Source: an uncultured Clostridia bacterium
GTDB taxonomy: Bacteria > Bacillota > Clostridia > Christensenellales > Borkfalkiaceae
Length of the DNA: 64,000 nucleotides
Reading direction: 5' to 3'
Assembly (NCBI GenBank): GCA_947631195.1
Contig: CANRKK010000005.1
Coordinates: forward strand, 32,958 to 96,957
Part shown: positions 16,710 through 25,121 of the stretch, piece by piece
How the letters are laid out: each line of letters starts with the position of its first letter
Numbering within the stretch: the stretch's first letter is position 1
Program-made: the position numbers and the translations under genes
The notes under the pieces: generated by a model
What the model was told of the DNA's origin: nothing
Databases searched by the model: none
What the model saw: the letters and a program-made list of their open reading frames with translations, nothing else

Positions 16710-17684
16710 ATGAAACCAAATAAAATTATTTTAAGTTTGATTTTTGTATTTATTTTTATATTTTCCGCATTTACATTCACCGCCTGCTCTTCAAACTGCC
16801 AAGGCTTGACTATCCCAAGCAACCAAAGCAGCGGTGGGGGCAACACCTCCGGCGGCTCCGATAGCAACGGCGACGAAAACCAACAAAAATATAGTGATAT
16901 TGTTACCAAACTTATGACCGACGATTATTATTTTAATATTGCTCGTACAATATTGTTTGATTCTACAAAATTAGAAAAATACATGCTGCCTGTTCCCTAT
17001 AAATTTTTGCGGGAACGCGGTCATAACGTGGACGCATATTTAGAGGGTACACTGAACGTCTTTGCAAGCAGTTATATTTTTGATAACGACCACAACCATA
17101 TCTACGTTTCTGTCAAGGCGGAAAATGTTTCCTACCACGAGTATGGGAATTACTACACCAACTATGTGCTGAAATATTCTTTGACCAACCAGGAATATGA
17201 AGATTATATCACTTTAAGCAAAAGTGGAAGCCTACAATCTCTTTTCTTCATTCAGGAGTTGGACAACCAAAAATCACCCGAAATTGTAAATCAAATAAAC
17301 ATTGCCGTGTCGTCATATGATGATATGATAGAGGGATATTTAACTGCTCCAGATATAAACTTTAATAAATATCGCCAAATTGATGTTGATGTTTACACAT
17401 GTAATAAAGATGAATTGGAAGTTTCTATACGTGAAGCCGGGCCATCAAATATGTTCACATCAAAAATCGGCAAAATAAAATTGCTGCCATCACTTCTTGT
17501 AGGCTTCGCAACCTACGATAATAATGTTAAATATATGTCGCAGCCGGCTGCAATGAATTACGGCAATTTGGCAGAATATCAATCTTCCGTGCAAGACATA
17601 ACAGCTTTTAGTTATGGAAGTCAAGTAACAGGAACTAACCCTTATTCATATGATTTATTTGATAAGGTTAATGACAAAACTTGA
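16710..17684 (+). CDS. lipoprotein of unknown function, XRE module 1
   Basis: 324 residues. A signal peptide ends in the lipobox FTAC (Cys26), followed by a Ser/Gly/Asn-rich linker (about residues 27-57) typical of surface lipoproteins, then a roughly 265-residue globular part rich in Tyr, Asp and Asn, with no motif I recognise. The ribosome site AAGGAGCC precedes the ATG. AT content is clearly higher than in the flanking housekeeping genes, suggesting recent acquisition. Its promoter is overlapped by a palindromic operator next to a divergent XRE gene. The whole arrangement is repeated with different sequences at 40,709-42,111. Confidence 0.75.
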   Translation: MKPNKIILSLIFVFIFIFSAFTFTACSSNCQGLTIPSNQSSGGGNTSGGSDSNGDENQQKYSDIVTKLMTDDYYFNIARTILFDSTKLEKYMLPVPYKFLRERGHNVDAYLEGTLNVFASSYIFDNDHNHIYVSVKAENVSYHEYGNYYTNYVLKYSLTNQEYEDYITLSKSGSLQSLFFIQELDNQKSPEIVNQINIAVSSYDDMIEGYLTAPDINFNKYRQIDVDVYTCNKDELEVSIREAGPSNMFTSKIGKIKLLPSLLVGFATYDNNVKYMSQPAAMNYGNLAEYQSSVQDITAFSYGSQVTGTNPYSYDLFDKVNDKT

Positions 17685-17699
17685 TATTTTATAATTTAA

Positions 17700-17731
17700 G
17701 CGAGCGGCGCGCCATTCGGCCCGCCGCTCGC
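17700..17731 (+). terminator. intrinsic terminator after the lipoprotein gene
   Basis: A 10-bp GC-rich stem (17700-17709 with 17722-17731), followed by a weak ACTTTATTA tract. Confidence 0.7.
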
Positions 17732-17783
17732 ACTTTATTAACACCCCACATAGGTCCCCCCTAAAAGGAGCAGACCAAAAAAA

Positions 17784-17944
17784 GGCTCCCCTTAGCAAGG
17801 GGAGCTGTCTGCGTACTGAGGGGATTGTTACGGCGCAAGCAGGCTACGCTTTTGCGCCGCAAGATACAATTTGCAAATCCTTTTGTCTGAGCTGAGGTGA
17901 ATTTGCACCATTATATATTGGTGCGCCCCTAAAAATGGTGCAAA
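17784..17944. repeat. MITE-like block of inverted repeats
   Basis: This gene-free stretch between the lipoprotein gene and tpiA contains nested inverted repeats: a 10-bp stem at 17784-17793/17797-17806, and TTTGCACCA at 17902-17910 matched by TGGTGCAAA at 17936-17944, with a smaller ACCA/TGGT pair inside. The first hairpin looks like a type of small intergenic repeat I associate with gut Clostridia. No ORF with a ribosome site was seen. Confidence 0.5.
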
Positions 17945-18014
17945 GAGGAGCGGAGCTCCTCAAACTCACTGAAAATTGAAGGGCGTGCAACCGCCCGAAA
18001 TTTTCGTGAATTAC

Positions 18015-18761
18015 TTACTTATCATAATTCACAATCGTTGCAAAATCAAGTTTAAGCGAAGCTCCTCCAATAAGCCCGCCGTCAATGTCGGGCTGAGCCA
18101 TAAGCCCCTTGCAGTTTTTGGCGTTCATGGAGCCGCCGTATTGAATAATCACCTTTTGCGCGCACATGGGGCAGAACAATTCCCCGATTTTCTTTCTTAT
18201 ATGCGCAATCGTCTCCTGAGCCTGCTCGTCGGTGGCGGTCTTGCCCGTGCCTATCGCCCACACCGGCTCGTATGCAATAACAACCTTTGTTATATCTTCA
18301 ATTCCGTCCAAGCCTACGGTAAGCTGTCTGTCCAGCACAGCGTCCGTCTTGCCCGCTTCGCGCTCGGCAAGCATCTCGCCCACGCACACGATGGGGGTGA
18401 GCCCCGCCTTTAAAGCGGCGTGCAGGCGCATATTTACGCTCTCGTCCGTCTCGCCGAAGTATTGCCGCCGCTCGCTGTGCCCGATAATAACGTACTCCAC
18501 GCCGTACTCTTTAAGCATCTCGGCGGAAATCTCGCCCGTGTACGCGCCCGAGGGAGCCCAGTGCACGTTTTCCGCGCCAATTTTGATATTGCTGCCGGCC
18601 GCGGCTTTCACCATTGCGGGGATAAGAATGGCGGGAACGCACAACGCCACGTCGCAGTTCGCGTCCTTCACAAGCGGCTTTAAGTCCTCGATGAGTTTTG
18701 CGCCGCTCGCCGCCGTCATATTCATTTTCCAGTTTCCCGCAATAAAGGGTTTTCTGCTCAT
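18015..18761 (-). CDS. tpiA: triosephosphate isomerase
   Basis: 248 residues, the family norm. It interconverts dihydroxyacetone phosphate and glyceraldehyde 3-phosphate. The substrate Lys is in AGNWKMN, the catalytic His in VIIGHSERR, the catalytic Glu in AYEPVWAIGTGKTA, and the phosphate-binding YGGSMNAKN and GGLIGGASL close the barrel. The start has an AGGAGAG site and a promoter at 18792-18820. It stands alone, away from pgk. Confidence 0.98.
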   Translation of the reverse strand: MSRKPFIAGNWKMNMTAASGAKLIEDLKPLVKDANCDVALCVPAILIPAMVKAAAGSNIKIGAENVHWAPSGAYTGEISAEMLKEYGVEYVIIGHSERRQYFGETDESVNMRLHAALKAGLTPIVCVGEMLAEREAGKTDAVLDRQLTVGLDGIEDITKVVIAYEPVWAIGTGKTATDEQAQETIAHIRKKIGELFCPMCAQKVIIQYGGSMNAKNCKGLMAQPDIDGGLIGGASLKLDFATIVNYDK

Positions 18762-18791
18762 AATACTCTCCTGAATGATTTTTTCCGAAAC

Positions 18792-18820
18792 ATTATATCA
18801 CACCGCTCCGCCAAATGCAA
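18792..18820 (-). promoter_or_regulatory. promoter of tpiA
   Basis: Minus-strand TTGCAT (18820-18815), 17-nt spacer, TATAAT (18797-18792), 31 nt ahead of the start codon. Confidence 0.7.
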
Positions 18821-18850
18821 TCGCTCCGCTCTAAAAATTATTTAAATGTT

Positions 18851-18930
18851 TTTGGGCGGACCGAGCGTTACAACCTCAACCTGCGTTAGCCATACATTCC
18901 GCTGAGCGCTACAACCCCGTTTCAACAAAC
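18851..18930 (+). repeat. dispersed repeat family B, copy 1
   Basis: About 80 bp with the core CCGAGCGTTACAACCTCAAC, then GTTAGCCATACATTCCGCTG, AGCGCTACAA and a GTTTCAACAAA end. Matching copies occur at 29010-29089 and 39941-40020. Directly followed by a terminator hairpin, as is each other copy. Confidence 0.85.
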
Positions 18931-18932
18931 AA

Positions 18933-18962
18933 GCGGCGGGCGCGAAAATTCGCGCCCGCCGC
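18933..18962 (-). terminator. intrinsic terminator of the lipoprotein gene at 19030
   Basis: A perfect 14-bp stem (18933-18946 with 18949-18962) with a 2-nt loop, followed on the minus strand by CTTGTTTGTTG. Confidence 0.75.
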
Positions 18963-19029
18963 CGAAAACTTCATAAAATTTGCACCGAGCCCTCGGCTTT
19001 CCATAAGTTAAGCGGGGGCCGTCACCGAA

Positions 19030-19674
19030 TTAGTCGCACACGTAAGTGCCGCCGTATTCGTGATTTCTTCCCTTGTTTTCAACATCGTAATAAAGTTCAA
19101 AAACAATTTTATGCAGGCCCTGTTCATTTGCGTCGTTGTCCATATACATATACAGACATTTGGCATTAATCATATATTTGCCGCCAAACCTCTCGGAATA
19201 GTTTTCTAATCCGTCATAAGTATAATAAAACTTGTAACCGGTATGATCAAAATAGGTCTGTGCAGAGGGCGTTTTATAATCTTCTAAATTGTCTGATAAA
19301 GCCACCCGTTGATAATCTATATGGTCCCAGTAATCGCCCGCATTTCCCGTGTCAATAAAATAGGCGGTGGTATAATTTCTTGACTTAAATTCTTCAAATA
19401 CGTTTTCCGTGTAATTTTCAAAGACGGCAGGGTCGGCAATATATGCGGAATAGCGGTAAGCGTAGGTTACGCGCTCCACTATAGTCTGCTCTTCGTCTAC
19501 GGCTCCTGAGGGTTTTTCAAGCCAACCGAGCCCGTATTCGGCTAAATTTTCCCCGTCGAAAAAATTGCCCGTTATCGTTTTTTTGGGTATAGAAATAGAA
19601 TTGTGCAAACAGCCGCCCAACAGCAACGAACAGCTTAAAGCGCAAAAAACTGCGCCGCAAACAATTTTTTTCAT
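19030..19674 (-). CDS. lipoprotein of unknown function
   Basis: 214 residues. The signal peptide ends in the lipobox LLGGC (Cys22). The mature part is rich in Tyr, Asp and Asn (for example TYAYRYSAYIADP and YKFYYTYDGLENYSERFGG) and ends in YGGTYVCD. No family was recognised. Cys213 near the C-terminus could pair with the one internal Cys in NAKCLYMYMD. The region is more AT-rich than tpiA and pgk on either side. The terminator lies about 70 nt downstream. No ribosome site better than the weak GGGAAATCAAT was seen. Confidence 0.7.
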   Translation of the reverse strand: MKKIVCGAVFCALSCSLLLGGCLHNSISIPKKTITGNFFDGENLAEYGLGWLEKPSGAVDEEQTIVERVTYAYRYSAYIADPAVFENYTENVFEEFKSRNYTTAYFIDTGNAGDYWDHIDYQRVALSDNLEDYKTPSAQTYFDHTGYKFYYTYDGLENYSERFGGKYMINAKCLYMYMDNDANEQGLHKIVFELYYDVENKGRNHEYGGTYVCD

Positions 19675-19803
19675 ATTGATTTCCCTATAACCGACTTATA
19701 TGTTGCAAACCTTTCAAAAAATAATTAATGTTGCAAGTAAAACCACGCTTTTGCGCCAGCGCACCATTTTTAGCGTTAAAAGCGCATTGTCAAATTTCTT
19801 TTT

Positions 19804-19909
19804 CTGTCATTCTGAGGAGGGCTTTGCCCGACGAAGAATCCGTTGCCGTAAGGCAACTTCAACAAGCCGCTATGCGGCAGATTCTTCGGCTATCGCCTCA
19901 GAATGACAG
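19804..19909. repeat. 106-bp intergenic palindromic repeat
   Basis: The ends CTGTCATTCTGAGG (19804-19817) and CCTCAGAATGACAG (19896-19909) are perfect inverted repeats of 14 bp. A second inner pair, GAAGAATC / GATTCTTC, and a small central hairpin lie inside. A related half element (GTCATTCTGAG...GACGAAGAATC) occurs near 40,267-40,302. No gene is present between 19,675 and 19,955. Confidence 0.85.
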
Positions 19910-19955
19910 TAGGAGTGGGTGCAGGCACGGCCTGCCGAGAATTTTGTGAACCTTC

Positions 19956-21266
19956 TCATTTTTTCTCATTCAGGCACGCAATGCCGGGCAAAACTTTGCC
20001 CTCGAACAATTCAAGGGACGCTCCGCCGCCGGTGGAGATATGAGTAACCTTATCCGCAAAGCCCAGCTGCTGTATGGCCGCCGCGGAGTCTCCGCCGCCG
20101 ATAATGGTGGTGCACTTGCCGTAAACGTCCGCCAAAGCCTGCGCAACGGCGATGGTGCCCTTTGCAAGCACGGGGTTTTCAAATACGCCCATGGGACCGT
20201 TCCAGATTACCGACTTTGCGTTCTTTATCTTGCTTGCATACAGCTCGCGGGTCTTTTCGCCAATGTCCATGCCCATCTTGTCCGCGGGGATCTTGTCTGC
20301 GGGCACCGTCTCAACCTCTATGGGCGCGTCGATGGGCTCGGGGAAGGAGGAGGTAACCACGGTATCGATGGGCAACACAAGTTCCTTGCCGAGTTTTGCG
20401 GCCTTTTCCATCATTTCCTTGCAGTAGTCAATTTTTTCCTCGTCCAAAAGCGAAGTGCCGACTTCGTAGCCCTTTGCTTTGAGGAATGTATAGGCCATGC
20501 CGCCGCCGATTATAAGCGTGTCGCACTTTTCAAGGAGGTTGGATATAACGTTCAGCTTATCGGCAACCTTTGCGCCGCCCAAAATGGCAACGAACGGACG
20601 CTTGGGGTTGTCGAGCGTGTCTGCCATAACGGTGAGTTCCTTTTCGATGAGGAAGCCGCAGACGGCAGTCTTTATAATGCCGTATTCAACGATGGCGGCG
20701 GTGGAAGCGTGGGAGCGGTGAGCCGTTCCGAACGCGTCGTTGACGTAAATTTCCGCGTCGTGGGCGAGTGCCTTGCAGAATCCCTCGTCCTTCTTTTCTT
20801 CTTCCCAGTGGAAGCGGAGGTTTTCCAAAAGCACTGCCTCGCCGTCCTTTAGCGCGTCGCGCTTGGCGGTGGCGTCGGGCCCTATAACGTCGTGCGCAAA
20901 CACAACCTTGCCGCCCAACAGTTCGTTAAGTCTCTTTGCAACGGGTGCAAGCGTAAGTTTTTTGGGTTCGTCCTTTTTGGCTTTTTCTATAACGGCCTCG
21001 GCGGTCGTTTCGCCCTTTTCAACCTTGGCTTTATCCTTTTTATTTAATTTAACTTCGGCCGAGAAGATCGAGTGCGGCTTGCCCATATGCGAGCACAAAG
21101 TTACGCGCGCGCCGTTGTCGAGCAGGTATTTAATGGTGGGGAGCGCGCCCAAAATTCTGTTTTCGTCGGTTATAACGCCGTCTTTCATGGGCACGTTAAA
21201 GTCGCAACGCACCAAAACTTTTTTGCCTTTGAGGTCCTTTAAGTCTTTTACGGACATCTTGTTCAT
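19956..21266 (-). CDS. pgk: phosphoglycerate kinase
   Basis: 436 residues from ATG 21266, slightly longer than usual because of an insert near residues 73-95 ([14 protein letters not shown]...), which separates AEVKLNK from the [13 protein letters not shown] helix. Core motifs: [47 protein letters not shown], the hinge [22 protein letters not shown], and the ATP site GGGDSAAAI with [14 protein letters not shown]. It transfers phosphate from 1,3-bisphosphoglycerate to ADP. The frame extends 72 nt upstream, but the AAGGAG site and homology fix the start at 21266. The promoter is consensus. Confidence 0.97.
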   Translation of the reverse strand: MNKMSVKDLKDLKGKKVLVRCDFNVPMKDGVITDENRILGALPTIKYLLDNGARVTLCSHMGKPHSIFSAEVKLNKKDKAKVEKGETTAEAVIEKAKKDEPKKLTLAPVAKRLNELLGGKVVFAHDVIGPDATAKRDALKDGEAVLLENLRFHWEEEKKDEGFCKALAHDAEIYVNDAFGTAHRSHASTAAIVEYGIIKTAVCGFLIEKELTVMADTLDNPKRPFVAILGGAKVADKLNVISNLLEKCDTLIIGGGMAYTFLKAKGYEVGTSLLDEEKIDYCKEMMEKAAKLGKELVLPIDTVVTSSFPEPIDAPIEVETVPADKIPADKMGMDIGEKTRELYASKIKNAKSVIWNGPMGVFENPVLAKGTIAVAQALADVYGKCTTIIGGGDSAAAIQQLGFADKVTHISTGGGASLELFEGKVLPGIACLNEKK

Positions 21267-21300
21267 AACAAAAAAACTCCTTAAATTTTCATTCCCAAAC

Positions 21301-21329
21301 ATTATAGATAAAAATTTATCAAATGTCAA
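21301..21329 (-). promoter_or_regulatory. promoter of pgk
   Basis: Minus-strand TTGACA (21329-21324), 17-nt spacer, TATAAT (21306-21301). Confidence 0.9.
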
Positions 21330-21407
21330 ATAAATCAAATAAATTTATGGCGCATAAGCGCGTCCGCATAAATATTGCGGCGGCTTTCTTTTTTTATTGC
21401 AAAATTA

Positions 21408-21436
21408 TTGAATTTTGCGGGCGTATATGTTATAAT
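21408..21436 (+). promoter_or_regulatory. promoter of the DUF1934-obgE operon
   Basis: TTGAAT (21408-21413), 17-nt spacer, TATAAT (21431-21436), 66 nt ahead of the first start codon. Confidence 0.8.
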
Positions 21437-21501
21437 TTTGTAAATAATTATCCTGCGGCAGCTCTGCCCCGAATAACGGCAACCCGCATAAAGGTTTATA
21501 T

Positions 21502-21864
21502 ATGAATTGCAAAGTAAAAATTTACGGCCCGCGGGACGTGGAGCCCGTATTTTCCGACGGGGAACTCATATTTGACGACAGGGGCTTTGAACTCAGATAT
21601 TTTATCGGGGAGGACAGGTGCTCGCTTTCTGCAAGCGGCGGAGTCGTAACGCAGAGCAGGCGGGGCAACGCGGATATGGATATAACCTTTTCAAAGGGCA
21701 AAAATACGGTATGTATGTTGCTTTCGGGCGAACTCACGGGCGGCATACCCGTAAAAACCAACGAATTGTCAATAACAAAGAGCGGGCGCGGCGTAGAGGT
21801 TTACATAGACTATTTTTTGGGCGGCGCAAACAGAATTCTTAACGTCAGCGCCGAAATTATTTAG
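21502..21864 (+). CDS. DUF1934 (YwiB-like) protein
   Basis: 120 residues predicted to be a small all-beta barrel, with alternating hydrophobic strands such as GELIFDDRGFELRYFIG, ADMDITFSKGKNTVCMLL and the C-terminal GRGVEVYIDYFLGGANRILNV. This pattern fits the DUF1934/YwiB family, a calycin-like fold of unknown function common in Firmicutes. It is the first gene of a tight five-gene unit (DUF1934, MBL-fold protein, Rho-like protein, obgE, yhbY) and has its own sigma-A promoter. Confidence 0.75.
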   Translation: MNCKVKIYGPRDVEPVFSDGELIFDDRGFELRYFIGEDRCSLSASGGVVTQSRRGNADMDITFSKGKNTVCMLLSGELTGGIPVKTNELSITKSGRGVEVYIDYFLGGANRILNVSAEII

Positions 21865-21876
21865 CGGGAGTCAAAA

Positions 21877-22521
21877 ATGAAAATAAGGTATCTCGGACAT
21901 TCTTCTTTCCAACTTACCGATAGCAACGGCACGGCCGTAATCACCGACCCGTATTCCCCCGAAGTGGGCTTTCGTATGCCCGCGGCGGAGGCGGACGCGG
22001 TCACAATCTCTCACCGTCACTTCGACCACGATAACATCTCGGCGGTGGGCGGAGGTCCCCGCGTCGTCGAAGGCGAAAAAAGCTGCAATATCGGCGGTGT
22101 GGAAATAAGCGGGATAAAGAGCTATCACGACGACGTCCGCGGTTTAAAGCGGGGCGAAAACGTGATATTCAAATTCCGCATGGACGGCGTCGATATTTGC
22201 CATCTCGGGGATTTGGGGGAGAAATGCTCAAAGGAATTGCTGCAGCGCATCGCTCCCGTTGATATATTGCTCATTCCCGTCGGCGGCAACTACACTATAG
22301 ACGCGGCCGCCGCAAAGGAGTATGCGGATAAACTCGCGCCAAAGATTGTAATCCCCATGCACTACCGCGCGCAGGGTTGCAGGATAGATATCGCGCCGCT
22401 GAACGGATTTCTAAACTTATTTTCAAGTGAGCAGGTTGAGGACGGCGGCTCGTCCCAAGCGGAATTTTCCGCGGGCAGTTTGCCGCAAGATACGCGCGTT
22501 GTCGTTTTAAGGAGGGGCTGA
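21877..22521 (+). CDS. metallo-beta-lactamase-fold hydrolase
   Basis: 214 residues of the UlaG-like/UPF0173 branch of the MBL fold. Visible are the N-terminal MKIRYLGHSSFQL, the metal motif SHRHFDHDN (H-x-H-x-D-H), a central His in IKSYHDD, an Asp in HLGDLGEKC, and a C-terminal His in VIPMHYRAQG. These residues are sufficient for a two-metal hydrolase. The family acts on varied phosphoesters, lactones or other esters and the substrate here is not deducible. A CGGGAG ribosome site precedes the ATG. The downstream Rho-like gene starts 1 nt after its stop codon. Confidence 0.88.
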   Translation: MKIRYLGHSSFQLTDSNGTAVITDPYSPEVGFRMPAAEADAVTISHRHFDHDNISAVGGGPRVVEGEKSCNIGGVEISGIKSYHDDVRGLKRGENVIFKFRMDGVDICHLGDLGEKCSKELLQRIAPVDILLIPVGGNYTIDAAAAKEYADKLAPKIVIPMHYRAQGCRIDIAPLNGFLNLFSSEQVEDGGSSQAEFSAGSLPQDTRVVVLRRG

Positions 22522-22522
22522 T

Positions 22523-23815
22523 ATGGCCGGTGAAGAAATACTTGCCGATATCCGTGAACGGCTGCATAAAAAATCCATACACGAGGTGCGCCTCATTGCC
22601 CGCGCGGTGGGAGTGCACAGCCCCACGGACGGCAAAAAAGATTATATTATTGACCAGATAATGGACATCGCCTCCTGCAAGGCCAATCCGACTCCGCGTT
22701 CGGCGCGCGGCGCGCCCCCCAAGTCCAACGACTACGACAAGGACCTTGTCAACGACATAAGGGAGTGCGTAAAACTTATCAGGGCGCGGCGTGCAGGCGA
22801 CGACGCCCCGCAAACTCTCGACGTCTCCGACGGCAGCGAAAAGATGTGCGAGGGCATTTTGGAAAGGGACGGCAAATACTATTTTTTGCACGTCAACGGT
22901 CTGCTTGCCGGCGCGGGCGACGTGTATGTAGCCGAAACGGTGATAAACAGGTTCGGCTTAAAGCGCGGCGACAAGGTTTCGGGAGTATGCCATCCCGCCG
23001 CAAACGGGGCCGCCCTTTCGGCAATAACTTCGGTAAACGGCCTCAATCCGGGCGCCGCAAGCAAGAGGCGTTTTGAAGAATTGACCCCCGTATATCCCCA
23101 AACGAGGATAAATCTCGGCGCTTCGGCGGAGGATATTTGCGCGCGTATGGCCGATATGTTCGCGCCTTTGGGTTTGGGGCAGCGCGCGGTAATTTCCGCC
23201 CCCTCAAACTTTTCAAAGATATCGTTTGCAAACAAGATAGCCTCGGCCGTTTTGGGGAGCGTGCAGGCAAAGATAATCATATTCCTTGCGGGCGGCTACC
23301 CCGAGGATATCACATATATCCGCCGCTCCGTCCCCCAAGCGGAAGTATATTCGACTTCCATTTCAACTACGGAAGAGGATAACGCCAAGGCGGCGGAGCT
23401 GTTGTCTGCGCGCTGCAAGCGGCTTGCCGAATGTGGCGAAAACGCAGTTTTGATAGTCTGCGGGCTTTCGTCTCTCGGCAGTGCGGCCCTTCAGGTGCTG
23501 TCTGCGGCAATCAACGCCGAGGAGGGGGGCTCGCTTACTGTAATAGGTTTTGTAAACGCGGCGGGCGAATACGGCTCCGAAAACACGGCGGGGCTATTGA
23601 ACGCGGCCAACATGCGGCTGGTTATATCGGGCGGTTACCCTGCGGCGGTCAACGTGTCCCAATCCTTTACGCTCGGGCGGGAATATCTCCAGAGCGACGG
23701 GGAGATAAAGGCGGCGGACGCTCTGCGCAAGGCCGCCGAACGCGACCCCGAAAATGTAATAAATATATTCGGCTCTGTCGGGAGCAATGCGGAAATAATA
23801 AAAAATGGCAGATAA
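22523..23815 (+). CDS. Rho-like protein with degenerate ATPase motifs
   Basis: 430 residues that can be aligned along their length to transcription termination factor Rho. Residues about 10-50 resemble the Rho_N helical domain (LHKKSIHEVRLIARAVGV). Residues about 108-160 are the RNA-binding OB fold (EGILERDGKYYFLHVN...DVYVAETVINRFGLKRGDKVSG). RFEELTPVYPQTRINLG (183-199) and FAPLGLGQRAVISAP (213-227) open the RecA-like domain. The catalytic sites are lost: the Walker A segment reads NFSKI in place of KAGKT (Lys232 may remain), DERPEE reads GGYPED, the Walker B LLDSITRLAR reads IVCGLSSLGS, the Q-loop is shortened, and the arginine-finger DRR region reads SGG. Conserved structure elsewhere (EEGGSLTVIG, NMRLV) argues for a maintained protein. 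ATP-driven translocation is not expected. It overlaps obgE by 11 nt. Confidence 0.85.
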   Translation: MAGEEILADIRERLHKKSIHEVRLIARAVGVHSPTDGKKDYIIDQIMDIASCKANPTPRSARGAPPKSNDYDKDLVNDIRECVKLIRARRAGDDAPQTLDVSDGSEKMCEGILERDGKYYFLHVNGLLAGAGDVYVAETVINRFGLKRGDKVSGVCHPAANGAALSAITSVNGLNPGAASKRRFEELTPVYPQTRINLGASAEDICARMADMFAPLGLGQRAVISAPSNFSKISFANKIASAVLGSVQAKIIIFLAGGYPEDITYIRRSVPQAEVYSTSISTTEEDNAKAAELLSARCKRLAECGENAVLIVCGLSSLGSAALQVLSAAINAEEGGSLTVIGFVNAAGEYGSENTAGLLNAANMRLVISGGYPAAVNVSQSFTLGREYLQSDGEIKAADALRKAAERDPENVINIFGSVGSNAEIIKNGR

Positions 23816-25082
23816 ATTATTCACCGATAAGGTAAAAATCACAATAAAATCGGGCGACGGCGGCGACGGTATGAATTCCTTTAAGTCCTACAAGGGCAAG
23901 CCCGCCTGCGGGCCCGACGGCGGCGACGGCGGCAACGGGGGCAACGTCTACATTCAGGCGGACGGCTCCGTCAACGACTTGCTGTCTTTCAGATATGTTT
24001 CCAAGTACTTCGCTGGCGACGGCGAACGCGGCGGCTCCAACAAGTGTTCGGGCAAGTCGGGCGCCGACGTAATAATTAAGGTGCCCGCAGGCACGGTCGT
24101 AAAGGATAGCGACACGGGCACGGTTATTGCCGATATGTTTTCCTGCGGCGAAAAAAAGCTGATCGCCGAGGGGGGCAGGGGCGGCAAGGGCAACGTGCGC
24201 TTCACCACGTCGAGGAGGCACGCCCCCAACTTTGCGCAAAAGGGCGAAAAGACCGACCCCCACGTGCTGGTTTTGGAACTTAAAGTGATAGCAGACGTGG
24301 GCATAATCGGCTTTCCCAACGTGGGGAAGTCCACCACGCTGTCAAAGATTTCCGAGGCCAAGCCCAAGATCGCAAACTATCATTTCACCACGCTCTCGCC
24401 CAATCTGGGAGTCGTTAAATATTATGACAATTCCTTTGTGGCGGCGGATATCCCGGGGCTCATCGAGGGCGCTTCCGCGGGCGCGGGGCTCGGCCACGAT
24501 TTTTTAAAACACGTGGAGCGTACCCGCATGCTTCTGCACGTAGTGGACGTTTCGGGAGTGGAGGGCAGAGACCCCTTGGACGATTTCCTCAAAATCAACG
24601 CGGAGCTAAAAAACTATTCGGCGGTGCTTGCCGCCCGTCCGCAGATAATCGCCCTCAACAAGTGCGACATTTACGGCGCGGAGGAGAACATTAGGGCGTT
24701 CACGAAAAAATACGGCAAAAAATATAAAATATATCAAATTTCCGCGATAGACGGCACGGGGCTTGAAGAATTGATCAAGGGCATTTTCGACGAGTTGCAA
24801 ACCCTGCCGCCCGTGCAGCGGGTGGAGGCCGACGAGAGCTTTACCTACCGCAAGAGCGGGGATTTGGGCTTTGAAATTTATCTCGACGGCGGCGTGTACG
24901 TGGTCGTGGGCACGCTAGTGGATATGCTCTGCCGCAACGTCGTTTTGTCCGACCCCGATTCCATGGCGTATTTCCAAAAGATTTTAAGGGAAAAGGGAGT
25001 GATTGCCGAGCTATTAAAGATGGGCATAAAAGAGGGCGACACCGTGGAAATAGGCGAAGTGGAATTTGACTTCGTGCCCTGA
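23805..25082 (+). CDS. obgE: GTPase ObgE/CgtA
   Basis: 425 residues with the three Obg domains. The glycine-rich Obg fold (residues 1-158) includes KSGDGGDGMNSFKSYKG and GGRGGKGNVRFTTSRR. The G domain (about 160-330) has G1 GFPNVGKST, G3 DIPGLIEGASAGAGLG and G4 NKCD. The C-terminal OCT domain (about 345-425) ends in GDTVEIGEVEFDF. It assists 50S assembly and stress signalling. The start lies inside the 3' end of the Rho-like gene and has no clear ribosome site, so translation is probably coupled to it. The conserved neighbourhood obgE-yhbY-nadD-yqeK-rsfS follows. Confidence 0.97.
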   Translation: MADKLFTDKVKITIKSGDGGDGMNSFKSYKGKPACGPDGGDGGNGGNVYIQADGSVNDLLSFRYVSKYFAGDGERGGSNKCSGKSGADVIIKVPAGTVVKDSDTGTVIADMFSCGEKKLIAEGGRGGKGNVRFTTSRRHAPNFAQKGEKTDPHVLVLELKVIADVGIIGFPNVGKSTTLSKISEAKPKIANYHFTTLSPNLGVVKYYDNSFVAADIPGLIEGASAGAGLGHDFLKHVERTRMLLHVVDVSGVEGRDPLDDFLKINAELKNYSAVLAARPQIIALNKCDIYGAEENIRAFTKKYGKKYKIYQISAIDGTGLEELIKGIFDELQTLPPVQRVEADESFTYRKSGDLGFEIYLDGGVYVVVGTLVDMLCRNVVLSDPDSMAYFQKILREKGVIAELLKMGIKEGDTVEIGEVEFDFVP

Positions 25083-25121
25083 AAAACTCAACACGTATGC
25101 ACAAAAAAGGAGAAAAAAAAT

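Noticed and set aside
18015..21266. A glycolytic operon gap-pgk-tpiA-gpmI-eno
   Set aside because: Genes of this set in the window are separated by other genes, with individual promoters and terminators.
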